A stretch of 27,738 nucleotides of DNA from Marvinbryantia sp. (GTDB taxonomy: Bacteria > Bacillota > Clostridia > Lachnospirales > Lachnospiraceae): positions 1-27,738 of the forward strand of contig JAEDFS010000026.1 of the NCBI GenBank assembly GCA_016297895.1, read 5' to 3'. The notes under the pieces were generated by a model, which had not been told where the DNA came from, made no database searches, and saw only the letters and a list, made by a program, of their open reading frames with translations. Of the stretch, positions 1-7,655 are shown in pieces; position 1 is the first letter of the stretch; each line of letters begins with the position of its first letter. The position numbers and the translations under genes are program-made.

Positions 1-1
1 G

Positions 2-316
2 GAACCGAGTTATAAAGAGGAAGACATTCTGGTGGAATTGTGCGAATCAGTGACAAAATGTAAGGATGATGTCGGTGAACTCCATTTTAAAACGATGCCG
101 AAAATCCAGGCAGCATCTGTATTTCACAAGGGGTCGTATAATACTTTGGCAGCTTCTTATGAAAGCGTGCTAAGATATGTGGAAGATCATGGATATGAGA
201 TTGCAGGGGCGATTCGGGAAAGTTATATAGATGGTGTTTGGAACAAAGAGGATGAAAGCGAATGGCTTACAGAAATTCAGGTGCCAATCAAAAAAATTAC
301 CAGTGAAGAAACATAA
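2..316 (+). CDS. GyrI-like effector-binding domain protein, 3' part (5' end outside window)
   Basis: The frame is open from the first bases of the window, so this is the C-terminal part of a longer gene; an internal GTG at 32 need not be its start. The roughly 100 visible residues match the end of the GyrI-like/AraC effector-binding fold: a conserved lysine-glycine-serine-tyrosine turn ('FHKGSYNTL'), then 'YVEDHGYEIAG' and a terminal 'EWLTEIQVPIKK' strand. In Firmicutes this domain usually sits behind a MerR-type or AraC-type DNA-binding domain and binds small amphipathic effectors, so a multidrug-sensing regulator is the likeliest whole protein. The DNA-binding part is not visible, so a stand-alone GyrI-like protein remains possible. 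The stop lies 7 bases before the next start, so the two were probably co-transcribed. Confidence 0.75.
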   Translation, partial: EPSYKEEDILVELCESVTKCKDDVGELHFKTMPKIQAASVFHKGSYNTLAASYESVLRYVEDHGYEIAGAIRESYIDGVWNKEDESEWLTEIQVPIKKITSEET

Positions 317-323
317 GAGGATT

Positions 324-625
324 ATGGAAAGCTATTCTTATATCACTTTAAGACAACGCCCAGAATTAAAAGATCATGCAGCCAAATGGTTCCATAGCAA
401 GTGGGGAGTTCCAACACAGGCTTATCTGGAATGTATGGAAGCGTATCTCGCCAAGAAAACAGAATATGGTTGGTATCTTTGCATGGATGGTGACAAGATC
501 GTCGGTGGAATGGGAGTGATCGAAAACGATTTTCATGTTTTTACGAGAGATACGGATGGGAGTTTTTGTGTATGGTATAGGGAGATGGTGAACCGGATAT
601 GTCCAGAATGTATATTCATCGCTAA
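324..625 (+). pseudogene. GNAT acetyltransferase, internally deleted remnant
   Basis: The ATG at 324 is preceded by an AGAGG ribosome site and begins a GNAT-type N-terminus ('WGVPTQAYLECMEAYL', then the beta strands 'GWYLCMDGDKIVGGMGVI'). After 'ENDFH' (about 538) the frame runs into nonsense. In the frame one base off, bases 539-577 read 'FYERYGWEFLCMV', the usual C-terminal strand of this family, then a TAG at 578-580, then 'GDGEPDMSRMYIHR' and a stop at 623-625. The central part, which normally holds the acetyl-CoA-binding loop (R/Q-x-x-G-x-G/A), is missing. I infer an internal deletion of roughly 50 codons that changed frame, plus a nonsense change. The readable product would run to 665 and could not bind acetyl-CoA. 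Confidence 0.8.
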
Positions 626-686
626 ATTTATTTATTTTTTGCTGGTACAATTTGCACCAGCATGAAATATATCATATCATCCTTTC

Positions 687-899
687 CTATTCGTTTTGTA
701 AACAACATTTGGAGTTACTTTCTATCTTTGTCCCACAGCAGCCTTCCAGATTATGATCCTGAGAGATATTACCACAACAAGTGATCGCTGCAATATAATC
801 CTTGTACTCTTTGAACTTCTTACAGTTGATGGAATAATGATGCCATTTTCCATCCTTATAAGAACTAACCCAAGAGTTTCTCCCACCCTTCGTGGCCTC
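687..899 (-). other. Cysteine-rich stop-free frame without a start codon (possible gene remnant)
   Basis: On the minus strand, 70 codons are free of stops between a TGA at 902-900 and a TAG at 689-687. The frame overlaps the last 11 codons of the XRE regulator in another frame. The translation is cysteine-rich and coding-like: 'KWHHYSINCKKFKEYKDY', then a CC pair, then 'EGCCGTK' and a final CC pair. No ATG, GTG or TTG lies in frame, so it cannot be expressed as it stands. It may be the 3' end of a lost gene, or a tail once joined by a frameshift to the upstream regulator. I do not recognise the family. Confidence 0.35.
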
Positions 900-1893
900 T
901 CATATATTCGTAGGATTCTTCCCTGAATCCATCCTTTAGTTTCTCTTTGAGTCCCTGGATAAAAGAGCTGTCTGAATCCTTAAACTTCATATGCTCAAAC
1001 AGCTTTGACTTTTGAAAATCACATAAACTGTCCACATTTTTCAGCAGCTGTTCCACTACCTGATAAGTTGCTTCCCTGTTTTTCTCAGCGAACACAACAT
1101 CAAGCATAGCCGAACATTCATGATATTTTCCCATCTCAAACAGAGCGGCTAAAGCTCCCATTTTTTCTGCCAGGAACCTTGCATGTTCCGTATCATTTTC
1201 CTCAATCGCCAATGTTGTCATAAAAGAAAATGCGAAGTTCAAAGTCTGATACGAGGAAAGCAATACATTTTCAAAGGCTTCACAGGCCTCATCCGTTTTC
1301 CCATGCTCCTTATACAGCCTTCCCTGATAGATCTGTTTCATAGGATCATGGTCATTGAAATACTGTAAATACTCCTCGGCCTTTGCATAGTTCTTTATCC
1401 TCAGATAAAATCCGAACAAGGAATCTGCGGCATGGCGTCTGATCTGTTCATTGTCATCACCTAAGGCTATTTCATACCAGGAATAGATCTGCCGGTCATA
1501 TTTTTCCGGTTCATCGCAGCCACCGATCAGTCTGTTGGCATCAAGCATGACTGCTATTTGCCAGATCAGCATATTGCAGTTTGGATACTCCTTAATCTTT
1601 CCACAAGCCCACTCATACACCGTATCAAACCCTTCCGTTTCCAGCATTTTGTCCATCTGGCCAATGATCTCGCCAATTTCAGACGGTGTAAGGTCCTCAT
1701 GAAATGACATTAATGTATCAAGCGAAATATGAAGTAATCTGGCGATTGGCGCCAACAGTTCAATATCCGGATTGGAGATTCCATTCTCCCATTTATTCAC
1801 TGCCGGAGTGGTTACCCCTAATCGATTCGCCATCTCCTCCTGTGTCAGACCTGCTTCTTTTCTATACTTTCTTATCACATTCCCTATTTTCAT
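865..1893 (-). CDS. XRE-family transcriptional regulator with helical-repeat C-terminus
   Basis: The N-terminus is a Cro/C1-type helix-turn-helix ('GLTQEEMANRLGVTTPAVNK', about residues 15-34), followed by about 270 mainly helical residues that resemble TPR-like repeats ('YAKAEEYLQYFNDHDP', 'HGKTDEACEAFENVL'). This layout is common in Lachnospiraceae XRE regulators and would let the tail bind a peptide or partner protein. An ATG 27 bases upstream (1920) is in frame, but the ATG at 1893 has a GGAG site seven to nine bases before it, and the predicted transcript start near 1930 leaves almost no leader for the earlier one. I therefore place the start at 1893 (342 residues). No target gene can be named; no adjacent gene shares its direction closely enough to form an operon. 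Confidence 0.85.
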   Translation of the reverse strand: MKIGNVIRKYRKEAGLTQEEMANRLGVTTPAVNKWENGISNPDIELLAPIARLLHISLDTLMSFHEDLTPSEIGEIIGQMDKMLETEGFDTVYEWACGKIKEYPNCNMLIWQIAVMLDANRLIGGCDEPEKYDRQIYSWYEIALGDDNEQIRRHAADSLFGFYLRIKNYAKAEEYLQYFNDHDPMKQIYQGRLYKEHGKTDEACEAFENVLLSSYQTLNFAFSFMTTLAIEENDTEHARFLAEKMGALAALFEMGKYHECSAMLDVVFAEKNREATYQVVEQLLKNVDSLCDFQKSKLFEHMKFKDSDSSFIQGLKEKLKDGFREESYEYMRGHEGWEKLLG

Positions 1894-1936
1894 TTCAAAA
1901 CTCTCCAAAATAAAATTCAAAAGCTTTTGTGCCTAT

Positions 1937-1965
1937 ATCATAACAAAAGAAGGGAATGGGTACAA
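1937..1965 (-). promoter_or_regulatory. Sigma-A promoter of the XRE regulator
   Basis: On the minus strand TTGTAC (1965-1960) and TATGAT (1942-1937) are separated by 17 bases. This places the transcript start near 1930, about 37 bases before the chosen ATG. A short imperfect dyad (AACAACTGTT, near 1971-1980) lies just upstream of the -35 and could be an operator; that part is speculative. Confidence 0.6.
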
Positions 1966-2115
1966 TTGAACAGTTGTTAAATATCTTTCAATGTTTTTAA
2001 CTATTGAGAAACCTTCCTTTTTCTTTATCAATGTAGGTGTCTACCATAAAATAACAGCACATATCCACTACCCCTTCTTTCATCATTTCCGGGGAATAGG
2101 TCAAATCCCGGCAAT

Positions 2116-2655
2116 TTACTCGGAAACCAAATCAATTCCACGCTGTAAGGTTTCCTCGCCAATAGCTCCAGTTGCCTGGGCAACAGCATATCCGTCCTCA
2201 TCAATAAAAAAGGTTGTCGGCAGCGAAGATATGCCATAGACAGAGGCTGCATTTGACTGTGTATCGTAAAGCACCTGGAAGGTGTATTCGTGCTCAGCAA
2301 TAAACGCTGATGCAACTTCTACTGTTTCCCTGGAACCGTCAGTCATATTGATCATCAGAAACTGGACGTTCTCACCTAATTCCAGATATTTCTCATGAAA
2401 GTCCGGCATTTCCATTTGACATGGGCCACACCAGCTTGCCCAGAAATTCAGAACGATTGGCTTTCCAAAAAAGTCTGTCAGATGGACTTCATTACCTTCT
2501 TCATCATAAACGATAAAATCCGGTGCTTTCGTATTCTGCTGTGTTTCATCTGTTTCGTCTACCTCTGCCTTTTGAGAGTCCTGTGTTGCCAACTGCTCCG
2601 GAACAATCTTCTGTCCCAGCTGACGATAGAGAATTGCAGCTCCAACCATAAGCAA
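2116..2655 (-). CDS. TlpA/ResA-like membrane-anchored thiol-disulfide oxidoreductase (N-terminus frameshifted)
   Basis: A thioredoxin-fold protein of the TlpA/ResA group, which reduces disulfides outside the membrane. The active site WCGPC is at residues 75-79 of the readable frame, in 'NFWASWCGPCQ', followed by the cis-proline segment 'SSLPTTFFID'. The readable frame starts at a TTG (2655) or ATG (2649) with only a short hydrophobic stretch and no ribosome site. The real start is probably the ATG at 2699, 7 bases behind a GGAG, whose hydrophobic N-terminus runs out of frame (see separate entry). ccdA lies 11 bases upstream of that ATG, so the pair forms an operon in which CcdA passes electrons to this protein. 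With a one-base repair it would be about 194 residues with an N-terminal anchor. Confidence 0.85.
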   Translation of the reverse strand: MLMVGAAILYRQLGQKIVPEQLATQDSQKAEVDETDETQQNTKAPDFIVYDEEGNEVHLTDFFGKPIVLNFWASWCGPCQMEMPDFHEKYLELGENVQFLMINMTDGSRETVEVASAFIAEHEYTFQVLYDTQSNAASVYGISSLPTTFFIDEDGYAVAQATGAIGEETLQRGIDLVSE

Positions 2656-2699
2656 TAAAAGATGATAAAGATAATAAAAAATGTTTTTTTATTTTTCAT
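2649..2699 (-). other. Frameshifted signal-anchor segment of the TlpA-like gene
   Basis: From the ATG at 2699 the frame reads 'MKNKKTFFIIFIIF', an ideal positively charged start plus membrane helix. It has a GGAG seven bases upstream (2710-2707). It then leaves the frame of the thioredoxin domain. Adding one base in the T-run at 2657-2660 joins it smoothly to 'LLLMVGAAILYRQLGQ'. This is either a recent loss-of-function change, a phase-variable homopolymer or a sequencing error; the sequence alone cannot decide. Confidence 0.65.
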
Positions 2700-2710
2700 A
2701 GCTGATCTCC

Positions 2711-3373
2711 TTATCCGAGCATTCCAAGCAGCCGTCCAATAGTTCCTGTTGCCATAAAAATACCGATCAGAACAAGAAAAATGCCGCTGATGGTATTGAT
2801 GATACCATAATTTTTCTTAATCCATTGAAATGCACCTTTCATATAGTCGATGAGCACGGCGCTGAAAATAAAAGGGATACCCAGTCCCAGCGAATACAGC
2901 AGAAGCATCAACATTCCTTCAGCAGCGTGTGCCTGCTGAGAGGCAAGCATCAGTGCAGATCCCAGAAAGGCTCCGACGCAGGGAGTCCAGCCAATGGAAA
3001 ATATCACACCGAACAGCACTGCGGAGAGAATGCCTCCATGATCTGTATTCATCAAATACTGACTGCCCTTGAACAGAGTAAGCTTAAATACACCAAGATA
3101 GTTCAGTCCGAAAGAGACCACAACCAAACCCGAAAACAAGTTGACCGCTGTTTGGTATTCCCGAAGAACACTTCCCACTGTTCCGGCTAATGCACCAAGC
3201 AGCACAAAAACAACTGTAAAGCCTGCCACAAACCCGAAAGCACCTTTCAGTGTTTTCCCGGTGCTTCTCTCACCACCTCCGGCAAAATAGGAAATATAAA
3301 TTGGCAACATGGGAAGCAGGCATGGTGAAATGAACGTAATGATGCCTTCCAGAAATGCAATCATATACTGCAT
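2711..3373 (-). CDS. ccdA: CcdA-type cytochrome c biogenesis / thiol electron-transfer membrane protein
   Basis: A 220-residue, six-helix membrane protein of the CcdA/DsbD-beta family. It moves reducing equivalents from cytosolic thioredoxin across the membrane. The two functional cysteines are visible: C18 in 'FISPCLLPMLP' and C132 in 'IGWTPCVGAFLGSAL', each in the proline-flanked context typical of the family. The length is normal. An AAGGAG site lies about 11 bases before the ATG. It is immediately followed by the TlpA-like gene, the expected partner. No cytochrome c genes are present in the window, so the likely role is general extracytoplasmic disulfide reduction and not haem ligation. 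Confidence 0.92.
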   Translation of the reverse strand: MQYMIAFLEGIITFISPCLLPMLPIYISYFAGGGERSTGKTLKGAFGFVAGFTVVFVLLGALAGTVGSVLREYQTAVNLFSGLVVVSFGLNYLGVFKLTLFKGSQYLMNTDHGGILSAVLFGVIFSIGWTPCVGAFLGSALMLASQQAHAAEGMLMLLLYSLGLGIPFIFSAVLIDYMKGAFQWIKKNYGIINTISGIFLVLIGIFMATGTIGRLLGMLG

Positions 3374-3403
3374 TTGGCGTCACACTCCTTTCTTTATGAT
3401 GGG

Positions 3404-3432
3404 ATTTTACCAAAAAAATCGGTAGTCCACAA
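3404..3432 (-). promoter_or_regulatory. Candidate promoter of the ccdA-tlpA pair
   Basis: TTGTGG (3432-3427), a 17-base spacer and TAAAAT (3409-3404) on the minus strand place a transcript start near 3397, about 24 bases ahead of the ccdA ATG and just ahead of its AAGGAG site. Confidence 0.5.
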
Positions 3433-3461
3433 GTAAAGTATCACCTCCTCTGAAGGACGAG

Positions 3462-5714
3462 TCAATATAAGGATTTTTTTAAATATTCCGCTGTGATGGT
3501 ATGCGCATTTTCAATCATTTCCTTTGGTGTTCCGGTAAAAACCACCTGACCGCCTGCCGTACCTCCATCCGGTCCTACATCGATCAGCCAGTCCGCCTGC
3601 TTCATCACATCCAGGTTATGTTCAATGACAATGACGGTGTTGCCCCGGTCAACCAGCCCATCTAAGAGCTCCATGATTCTTTCCACATCAGAGGCATGAA
3701 GTCCTGTGGTGGGTTCATCCAGCACATAGATATTCCCCTTCTTGTCCAGATCCTTTGCAAGCTTCACCCTCTGACGCTCACCGCCTGATAATGTGCTAAG
3801 CGGCTGACCTAAGGAAAGATACGGCAGGCCTACCTCCAGCATGGCACCCAACGCTTTTTTAAGCTTTCGGTTATCACTGAAAAATTCGTAGGCTTCTCCT
3901 GCAGACATATCCAGGATCTCTACAATATTTTTCCCTTGATACCGGTAGGACAAAGCTTCTTCACTATATCGTTTTCCCTCGCAGGCTTCACATACTGTCG
4001 TCACCGGATCCATAAATACCAGTTCCGTAACGATTTGTCCCCGTCCTCCACAAACCGGACAGGCACCCTTGCTGTTAAAAGAAAATAATCCGGCATCTAC
4101 GCCATTTTCCGCAGCCATCACCTTTCGTATCTCGTCGAAGAAGCCAAGAAAAGTTGCCGGAGTGGAGCGTCCGGTAGCTGTTACCGGGGATTGATCCACC
4201 AGTACCACCCGGTCAGCGTATTGTTTTGCAAATACATCACGGATGAGGGAGCTTTTTCCTGATCCTGCTACGCCGGTAACCACCGTCAGCACATTCAGCG
4301 GAATATCCACTGACACATTTTTCAGATTATGTACGCAGGCATTTTTCACCGGCAGGAATTCCTTTGGGGTCCGTGGGGTCTTTTTTATGGAAACTACATG
4401 CTTCATAGCCTCTCCGGTTCTGGTTCCTGAAACAAGCAGTGCTTCATAGCTTCCCTGAAACAGAATCTGACCGCCGTTTTTGCCTGCCAGAGGGCCTACA
4501 TCGATAATCTCATCGGCGATGGCGATCACATCCCTGTCGTGCTCCACCACCAGCACGGTATTGCCTCTGTCACGCAGGCTCTGCAAAAGTCTTGTCATAC
4601 GGTACACATCTCTTGGATGCATCCCGGTGCTCGGTTCATCAAAAATGTAAGTCATGCCGGTCAGTGCACTGCCCATATAACGCACCAGCTTTAACCGCTG
4701 TGCTTCACCTCCGGACAAAGTCGATGACTCCCGATCCATGGAAAGATAAGGAAGACCTATGTCGATCATTCGCTCAAGGGATGCCGTCAGCGCATCTACA
4801 ATGGTCTTTGCTCTGGGGTCTGTGATGGTTCGAAGTACCGCCACCAGCTCGGTAAATTCCATGGCACACATTTCATCGATGCTGTATCCTGCCACCTTAC
4901 AGGAAAGAGATTTCGCATTGAGACGACGTCCCTTACAAAGCGGACATGGTTTTTCTTCCACCAGATACATTAAACGTTTCACTGATGCTTCCTTCAGTGT
5001 AGAAGTGTCACGGTTGATCAGCATCCTGTGAAGATAGTGGGACATTCCGTCCACTTTTTTATTCAGCCGTTTACCATCCGGGGTATCTGCCCCGTAGAGC
5101 AGACGATTTCTCTCCTGTTCCGTAAAGTCCTTCCACTTCTTGTCCAGTGGAAACAGACCTGATTCTGCGTACTGCTTCCAGTACCAGTTTCCCACATGGA
5201 AGGCGGGAAGGTCTGCCATGCCCTCATTCCATGTTTTTTCCGGATCAATTCGTCCTTCAATGTCCACGGTCATGACCTTTCCGATACCGGAGCATTCCGG
5301 GCACATGCCATTGGGATCATTGAAGGAAAAATAAGACGCAGTTCCTGCATAAGGCTGACCGATACGGGAATATAAAAGCCGCAGTGCAGCATACATATCA
5401 CTGATGGTACCAACAGTAGAGCGGGCATTGCCGCCCAGGCGGGACTGATCCACAATGACCGATGCCGAAAGGTTGTCGATCTTCTCCACCTTCGGCTTTT
5501 CATATTTGGGAAGCCGTCCACGCATAAAAGCGGTATAGGTCTCGTTCATCTGCCGCTGGCTTTCTGCAGCGATGGTGTCAAACACGATACTTGATTTTCC
5601 CGATCCGGACACACCGGTGAAAACAACAATCTTACCCTTTGGGATATCCAGCGATACATTTTTCAGATTGTTCTGACGAAGACCGCAGATGATAATCTTA
5701 TCCTGACAACTCAT
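3462..5714 (-). CDS. UvrA2-like excinuclease ABC subunit A paralogue (750 residues)
   Basis: A double ABC ATPase of the UvrA family. First cassette: Walker A 'GVSGSGKSS' at 34-42, signature 'LSGGEAQR' at 333-340, Walker B 'FDEPSTGMH' near 358-366. Second cassette: 'GVAGSGKSS' at 481-489, 'LSGGERQR' at 642-649, 'DEPTTGLH' at 666-673. Zinc-binding CxxC pairs are seen at C138/C141, C257/C260, C552/C555 and C575/C578. Canonical UvrA is about 940 residues; this one lacks about 190 residues between the first Walker A and its signature, where the UvrB-binding region normally lies. That is the class II UvrA (UvrA2/DrrC-like) pattern, linked in some bacteria to resistance to DNA-binding compounds. It stands alone, with a GAGGA site before its ATG and no uvrB or uvrC nearby. 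Confidence 0.9.
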   Translation of the reverse strand: MSCQDKIIICGLRQNNLKNVSLDIPKGKIVVFTGVSGSGKSSIVFDTIAAESQRQMNETYTAFMRGRLPKYEKPKVEKIDNLSASVIVDQSRLGGNARSTVGTISDMYAALRLLYSRIGQPYAGTASYFSFNDPNGMCPECSGIGKVMTVDIEGRIDPEKTWNEGMADLPAFHVGNWYWKQYAESGLFPLDKKWKDFTEQERNRLLYGADTPDGKRLNKKVDGMSHYLHRMLINRDTSTLKEASVKRLMYLVEEKPCPLCKGRRLNAKSLSCKVAGYSIDEMCAMEFTELVAVLRTITDPRAKTIVDALTASLERMIDIGLPYLSMDRESSTLSGGEAQRLKLVRYMGSALTGMTYIFDEPSTGMHPRDVYRMTRLLQSLRDRGNTVLVVEHDRDVIAIADEIIDVGPLAGKNGGQILFQGSYEALLVSGTRTGEAMKHVVSIKKTPRTPKEFLPVKNACVHNLKNVSVDIPLNVLTVVTGVAGSGKSSLIRDVFAKQYADRVVLVDQSPVTATGRSTPATFLGFFDEIRKVMAAENGVDAGLFSFNSKGACPVCGGRGQIVTELVFMDPVTTVCEACEGKRYSEEALSYRYQGKNIVEILDMSAGEAYEFFSDNRKLKKALGAMLEVGLPYLSLGQPLSTLSGGERQRVKLAKDLDKKGNIYVLDEPTTGLHASDVERIMELLDGLVDRGNTVIVIEHNLDVMKQADWLIDVGPDGGTAGGQVVFTGTPKEMIENAHTITAEYLKKSLY

Positions 5715-5894
5715 AATACATTCCTCACTTTCTGGTTTCGTATCTGTACAGTACTTCCGGATACGAGCGAACAGTTACATTTTAATTAAATGTCTGCCCC
5801 TGGGGGATCGTCAACATAAACATTATTTTATTCAGAATTGGGGATATCTGATAGGTATTTTTTTGATAGAAATGTGTCATTTTTATGGTTTTAA

Positions 5895-6098
5895 AAAATA
5901 CCCGGATTCTTTCTATATTATGATGTAAAGTTTGCACCGACGGAACATATCATCAGTAAACTTCGTTCCTTCCATCCACATTATGAAAGGGAATATATCA
6001 ATATCAGAGAAGTTTTGAAGGACATTGGAACCGTCCCCTGTCCTTTCCCTGTCCTTTGTAAAAATAACAATTTATTTTTCAATCGCTTCGCAATATAA
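5895..6098 (+). pseudogene. Short coding-like remnant, plus strand
   Basis: A stop-free frame of 67 codons without a usable start. Its middle reads like real protein ('KLRSFHPHYEREYINIREVL', preceded by 'FAPTEHIIS'). From about 6030 it enters the GTCC repeat patch and loses coding character. It looks like the 3' end of a deleted gene. The family is not recognised. Confidence 0.3.
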
Positions 6099-6221
6099 TT
6101 CTGCCCATGCAGGAACAAAAACAGCAGCCAATGCAACTCTTTGTGACGCTATATGTGTCATTGATGTGCCATAAAAAGGCAGCTTTCCATCTTTATATTT
6201 TTTGTCAACTGAAAAATATCT
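6072..6221 (-). pseudogene. Short coding-like remnant, minus strand
   Basis: A stop-free frame of 49 codons ending at TAA 6074-6072. It reads 'YKDGKLPFYGTSMTHIASQR', then 'VALAAVFVPAWAELYCEAIE', a convincing amphipathic C-terminus. An ATG at 6161 could give only 29 residues and has no ribosome site. It is probably the tail of a gene lost by deletion downstream of the antiporter. The family is not recognised. Confidence 0.35.
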
Positions 6222-6280
6222 CTATGTGAACTTCAGGTAATATGTTGCCTTAAATTCTTAGAAAAGCTGAACTTCCACTC

Positions 6281-7456
6281 TTATTTTGATAATAGCTTTT
6301 TATACGAATTATCAACGCATATCGCTCCAAAAGGTGCTGTTATTAAAATAGCTATTACCGCAACCGTAAGGACGATCTCTCCACACGACAGTCCCATCGC
6401 AAGCGGCACTGTTCCAAGTGCTGCCTGTACTGTTGCCTTGGGTGTATATGCAACTGCACAGAATAAACGCTCTTTTTTATTTAGCCTGGTTTTAACAAGC
6501 GATATTGCCACTCCCATCATCCTGAATACCAACGCCAAACTTACTAACAAAATCACTGCAGCACCTGCCGCTAATGCATACTTCAAATCAACTGCAATAC
6601 CCACCAATACAAACAGGAAGACTTCTGCTCCAAGCCAAAGTTTATTATATTTGACAGATAGACGCTTTGCTAACACATCATATTTTTGATTGATGATAAT
6701 ACACACGCTCATTATTGCCAGCAGTCCTGAGACTGGCACAACACCTTCCAGCCTTGTTTGCAATTCAAGTAATAGGAATGAAATGCTTAGAATGATAATC
6801 ACCTTTACGGAATCTCTTATGTGAAATTTTCTAAAAAACCACACAAGAATCATGCCTACAACTCCACCCAAAAGAACTCCCATCAAAATAGATATCGGTA
6901 TCTGTATGAAACTTATTGCAGATACTTTCCCTGTTAAAGCTAAAGTAGTAAGTGCGGTAAACACTACAATCACAAACACATCATCCACGGATGCTCCCGC
7001 TAAAATTATCTGTGGAATACTCTTGTCCGTACCATATCCATTCTCTATAAGTGTTATCATTCTTGGAACAACCACCGCAGGAGATACCGCAGCTATGACA
7101 CTTCCTATGATCGCTGCATCCAGAATAGATACACCTAATAATAACGGGGCAAAAATTATTGTTCCCATCATTTCAATACACGCCGGCACAAAACACATTA
7201 GAATTGCCGGACGCCCCGCCTTTTTCAAATCAGAAAAATTTAAAGACAAGCCGGCTCTTGTCAGAATAATAACTAATGCAATCTGCCTCAAATCGCCTGA
7301 TATAGTAAGTATCGAGTCATCTACTAAATTCAGACAATGTGGACTTAATACGATTCCCACAATAATCATTCCTAACAGGCTTGGTAATTTCATTTTTGAA
7401 AATATCCACCCCGCCAGTAACCCGAACAACAAAATAATACCAATACTCGTTAACAT
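6281..7456 (-). CDS. Cation/proton antiporter (CPA family, NhaP/KefB-like membrane domain)
   Basis: A 391-residue polytopic membrane protein with about 11-12 hydrophobic segments and no cytosolic tail, the usual length for the transport domain alone. Signs of the Na+/H+ exchanger fold are the glycine-rich first helices ('LPSLLGMIIVGIVLSP'), the 'AAVSPAVVVPRM' unwound helix near residues 122-133, and the acidic pair 'ASVDDVF' (D158, D159) expected to carry the ion. It would exchange Na+ or K+ for H+ across the cell membrane. A GGAGG lies five bases before the ATG. It has its own promoter and a leader with an intrinsic-terminator hairpin (separate entries), so expression may be set by attenuation. 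Ion specificity cannot be told from sequence. Confidence 0.88.
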   Translation of the reverse strand: MLTSIGIILLFGLLAGWIFSKMKLPSLLGMIIVGIVLSPHCLNLVDDSILTISGDLRQIALVIILTRAGLSLNFSDLKKAGRPAILMCFVPACIEMMGTIIFAPLLLGVSILDAAIIGSVIAAVSPAVVVPRMITLIENGYGTDKSIPQIILAGASVDDVFVIVVFTALTTLALTGKVSAISFIQIPISILMGVLLGGVVGMILVWFFRKFHIRDSVKVIIILSISFLLLELQTRLEGVVPVSGLLAIMSVCIIINQKYDVLAKRLSVKYNKLWLGAEVFLFVLVGIAVDLKYALAAGAAVILLVSLALVFRMMGVAISLVKTRLNKKERLFCAVAYTPKATVQAALGTVPLAMGLSCGEIVLTVAVIAILITAPFGAICVDNSYKKLLSK

Positions 7457-7488
7457 ATAATCCTCCTTATCTCGCAGGAACTAAAAAA

Positions 7489-7527
7489 GCCGACAGTTTC
7501 TGCGTAGTTTTCGCAGAAGCCATCAGC
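7489..7527 (-). terminator. Intrinsic-terminator hairpin inside the antiporter leader (candidate attenuator)
   Basis: On the minus strand the arms at 7527-7512 and 7504-7489 form a 16-base stem with a perfect 7-bp core (TTCTGCG/CGCAGAA) around a 7-base loop, followed at once by six T (7488-7483). It lies about 50 bases after the predicted transcript start and about 30 bases before the antiporter ATG. No complete gene upstream needs it as a terminator. That position is typical of attenuators and transcription-terminating riboswitches. A tiny frame, ATG to TAA at 7556-7539 ('MGHNP'), precedes it. Confidence 0.6.
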
Positions 7528-7582
7528 ATAATTGCAGTTTAGGGGTTATGACCCATGGGAGTGCCTCATTCCCAATGTTGGT

Positions 7583-7611
7583 ATTATAATACTTTTTCTT
7601 TTGATTCACAA
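7583..7611 (-). promoter_or_regulatory. Promoter of the antiporter gene
   Basis: TTGTGA (7611-7606), 17 bases, and a perfect TATAAT (7588-7583) on the minus strand. The transcript would begin near 7576, giving a leader of about 120 bases before the antiporter ATG. Confidence 0.65.
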
Positions 7612-7655
7612 CAAAAAATTCCATCAGACACAGTATCTGTTTCAAAAGATAGTAC

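Larger units (their letters stand above)
5715..6280. other. 566-bp gene-poor stretch with decayed coding remnants
   Basis: No intact gene is visible. Two short coding-like frames, given separately, lie in opposite directions. Between them a GTCC-rich patch near 6020-6054 contains GGACA facing two copies of TGTCC. The rest is AT-rich and featureless. Its texture suggests a site of past insertions and deletions. Confidence 0.6.

Noticed and set aside
6852..7460. Plus-strand open frame of 202 codons antisense to the antiporter
   Set aside because: It mirrors the antiporter's hydrophobic codons in the opposite strand, has threonine/isoleucine-rich low-complexity translation and no domain; the sense gene is clear.
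7552..7559. CCCATGGG palindrome in the antiporter leader
   Set aside because: An eight-base palindrome is expected by chance and has no further symmetry.
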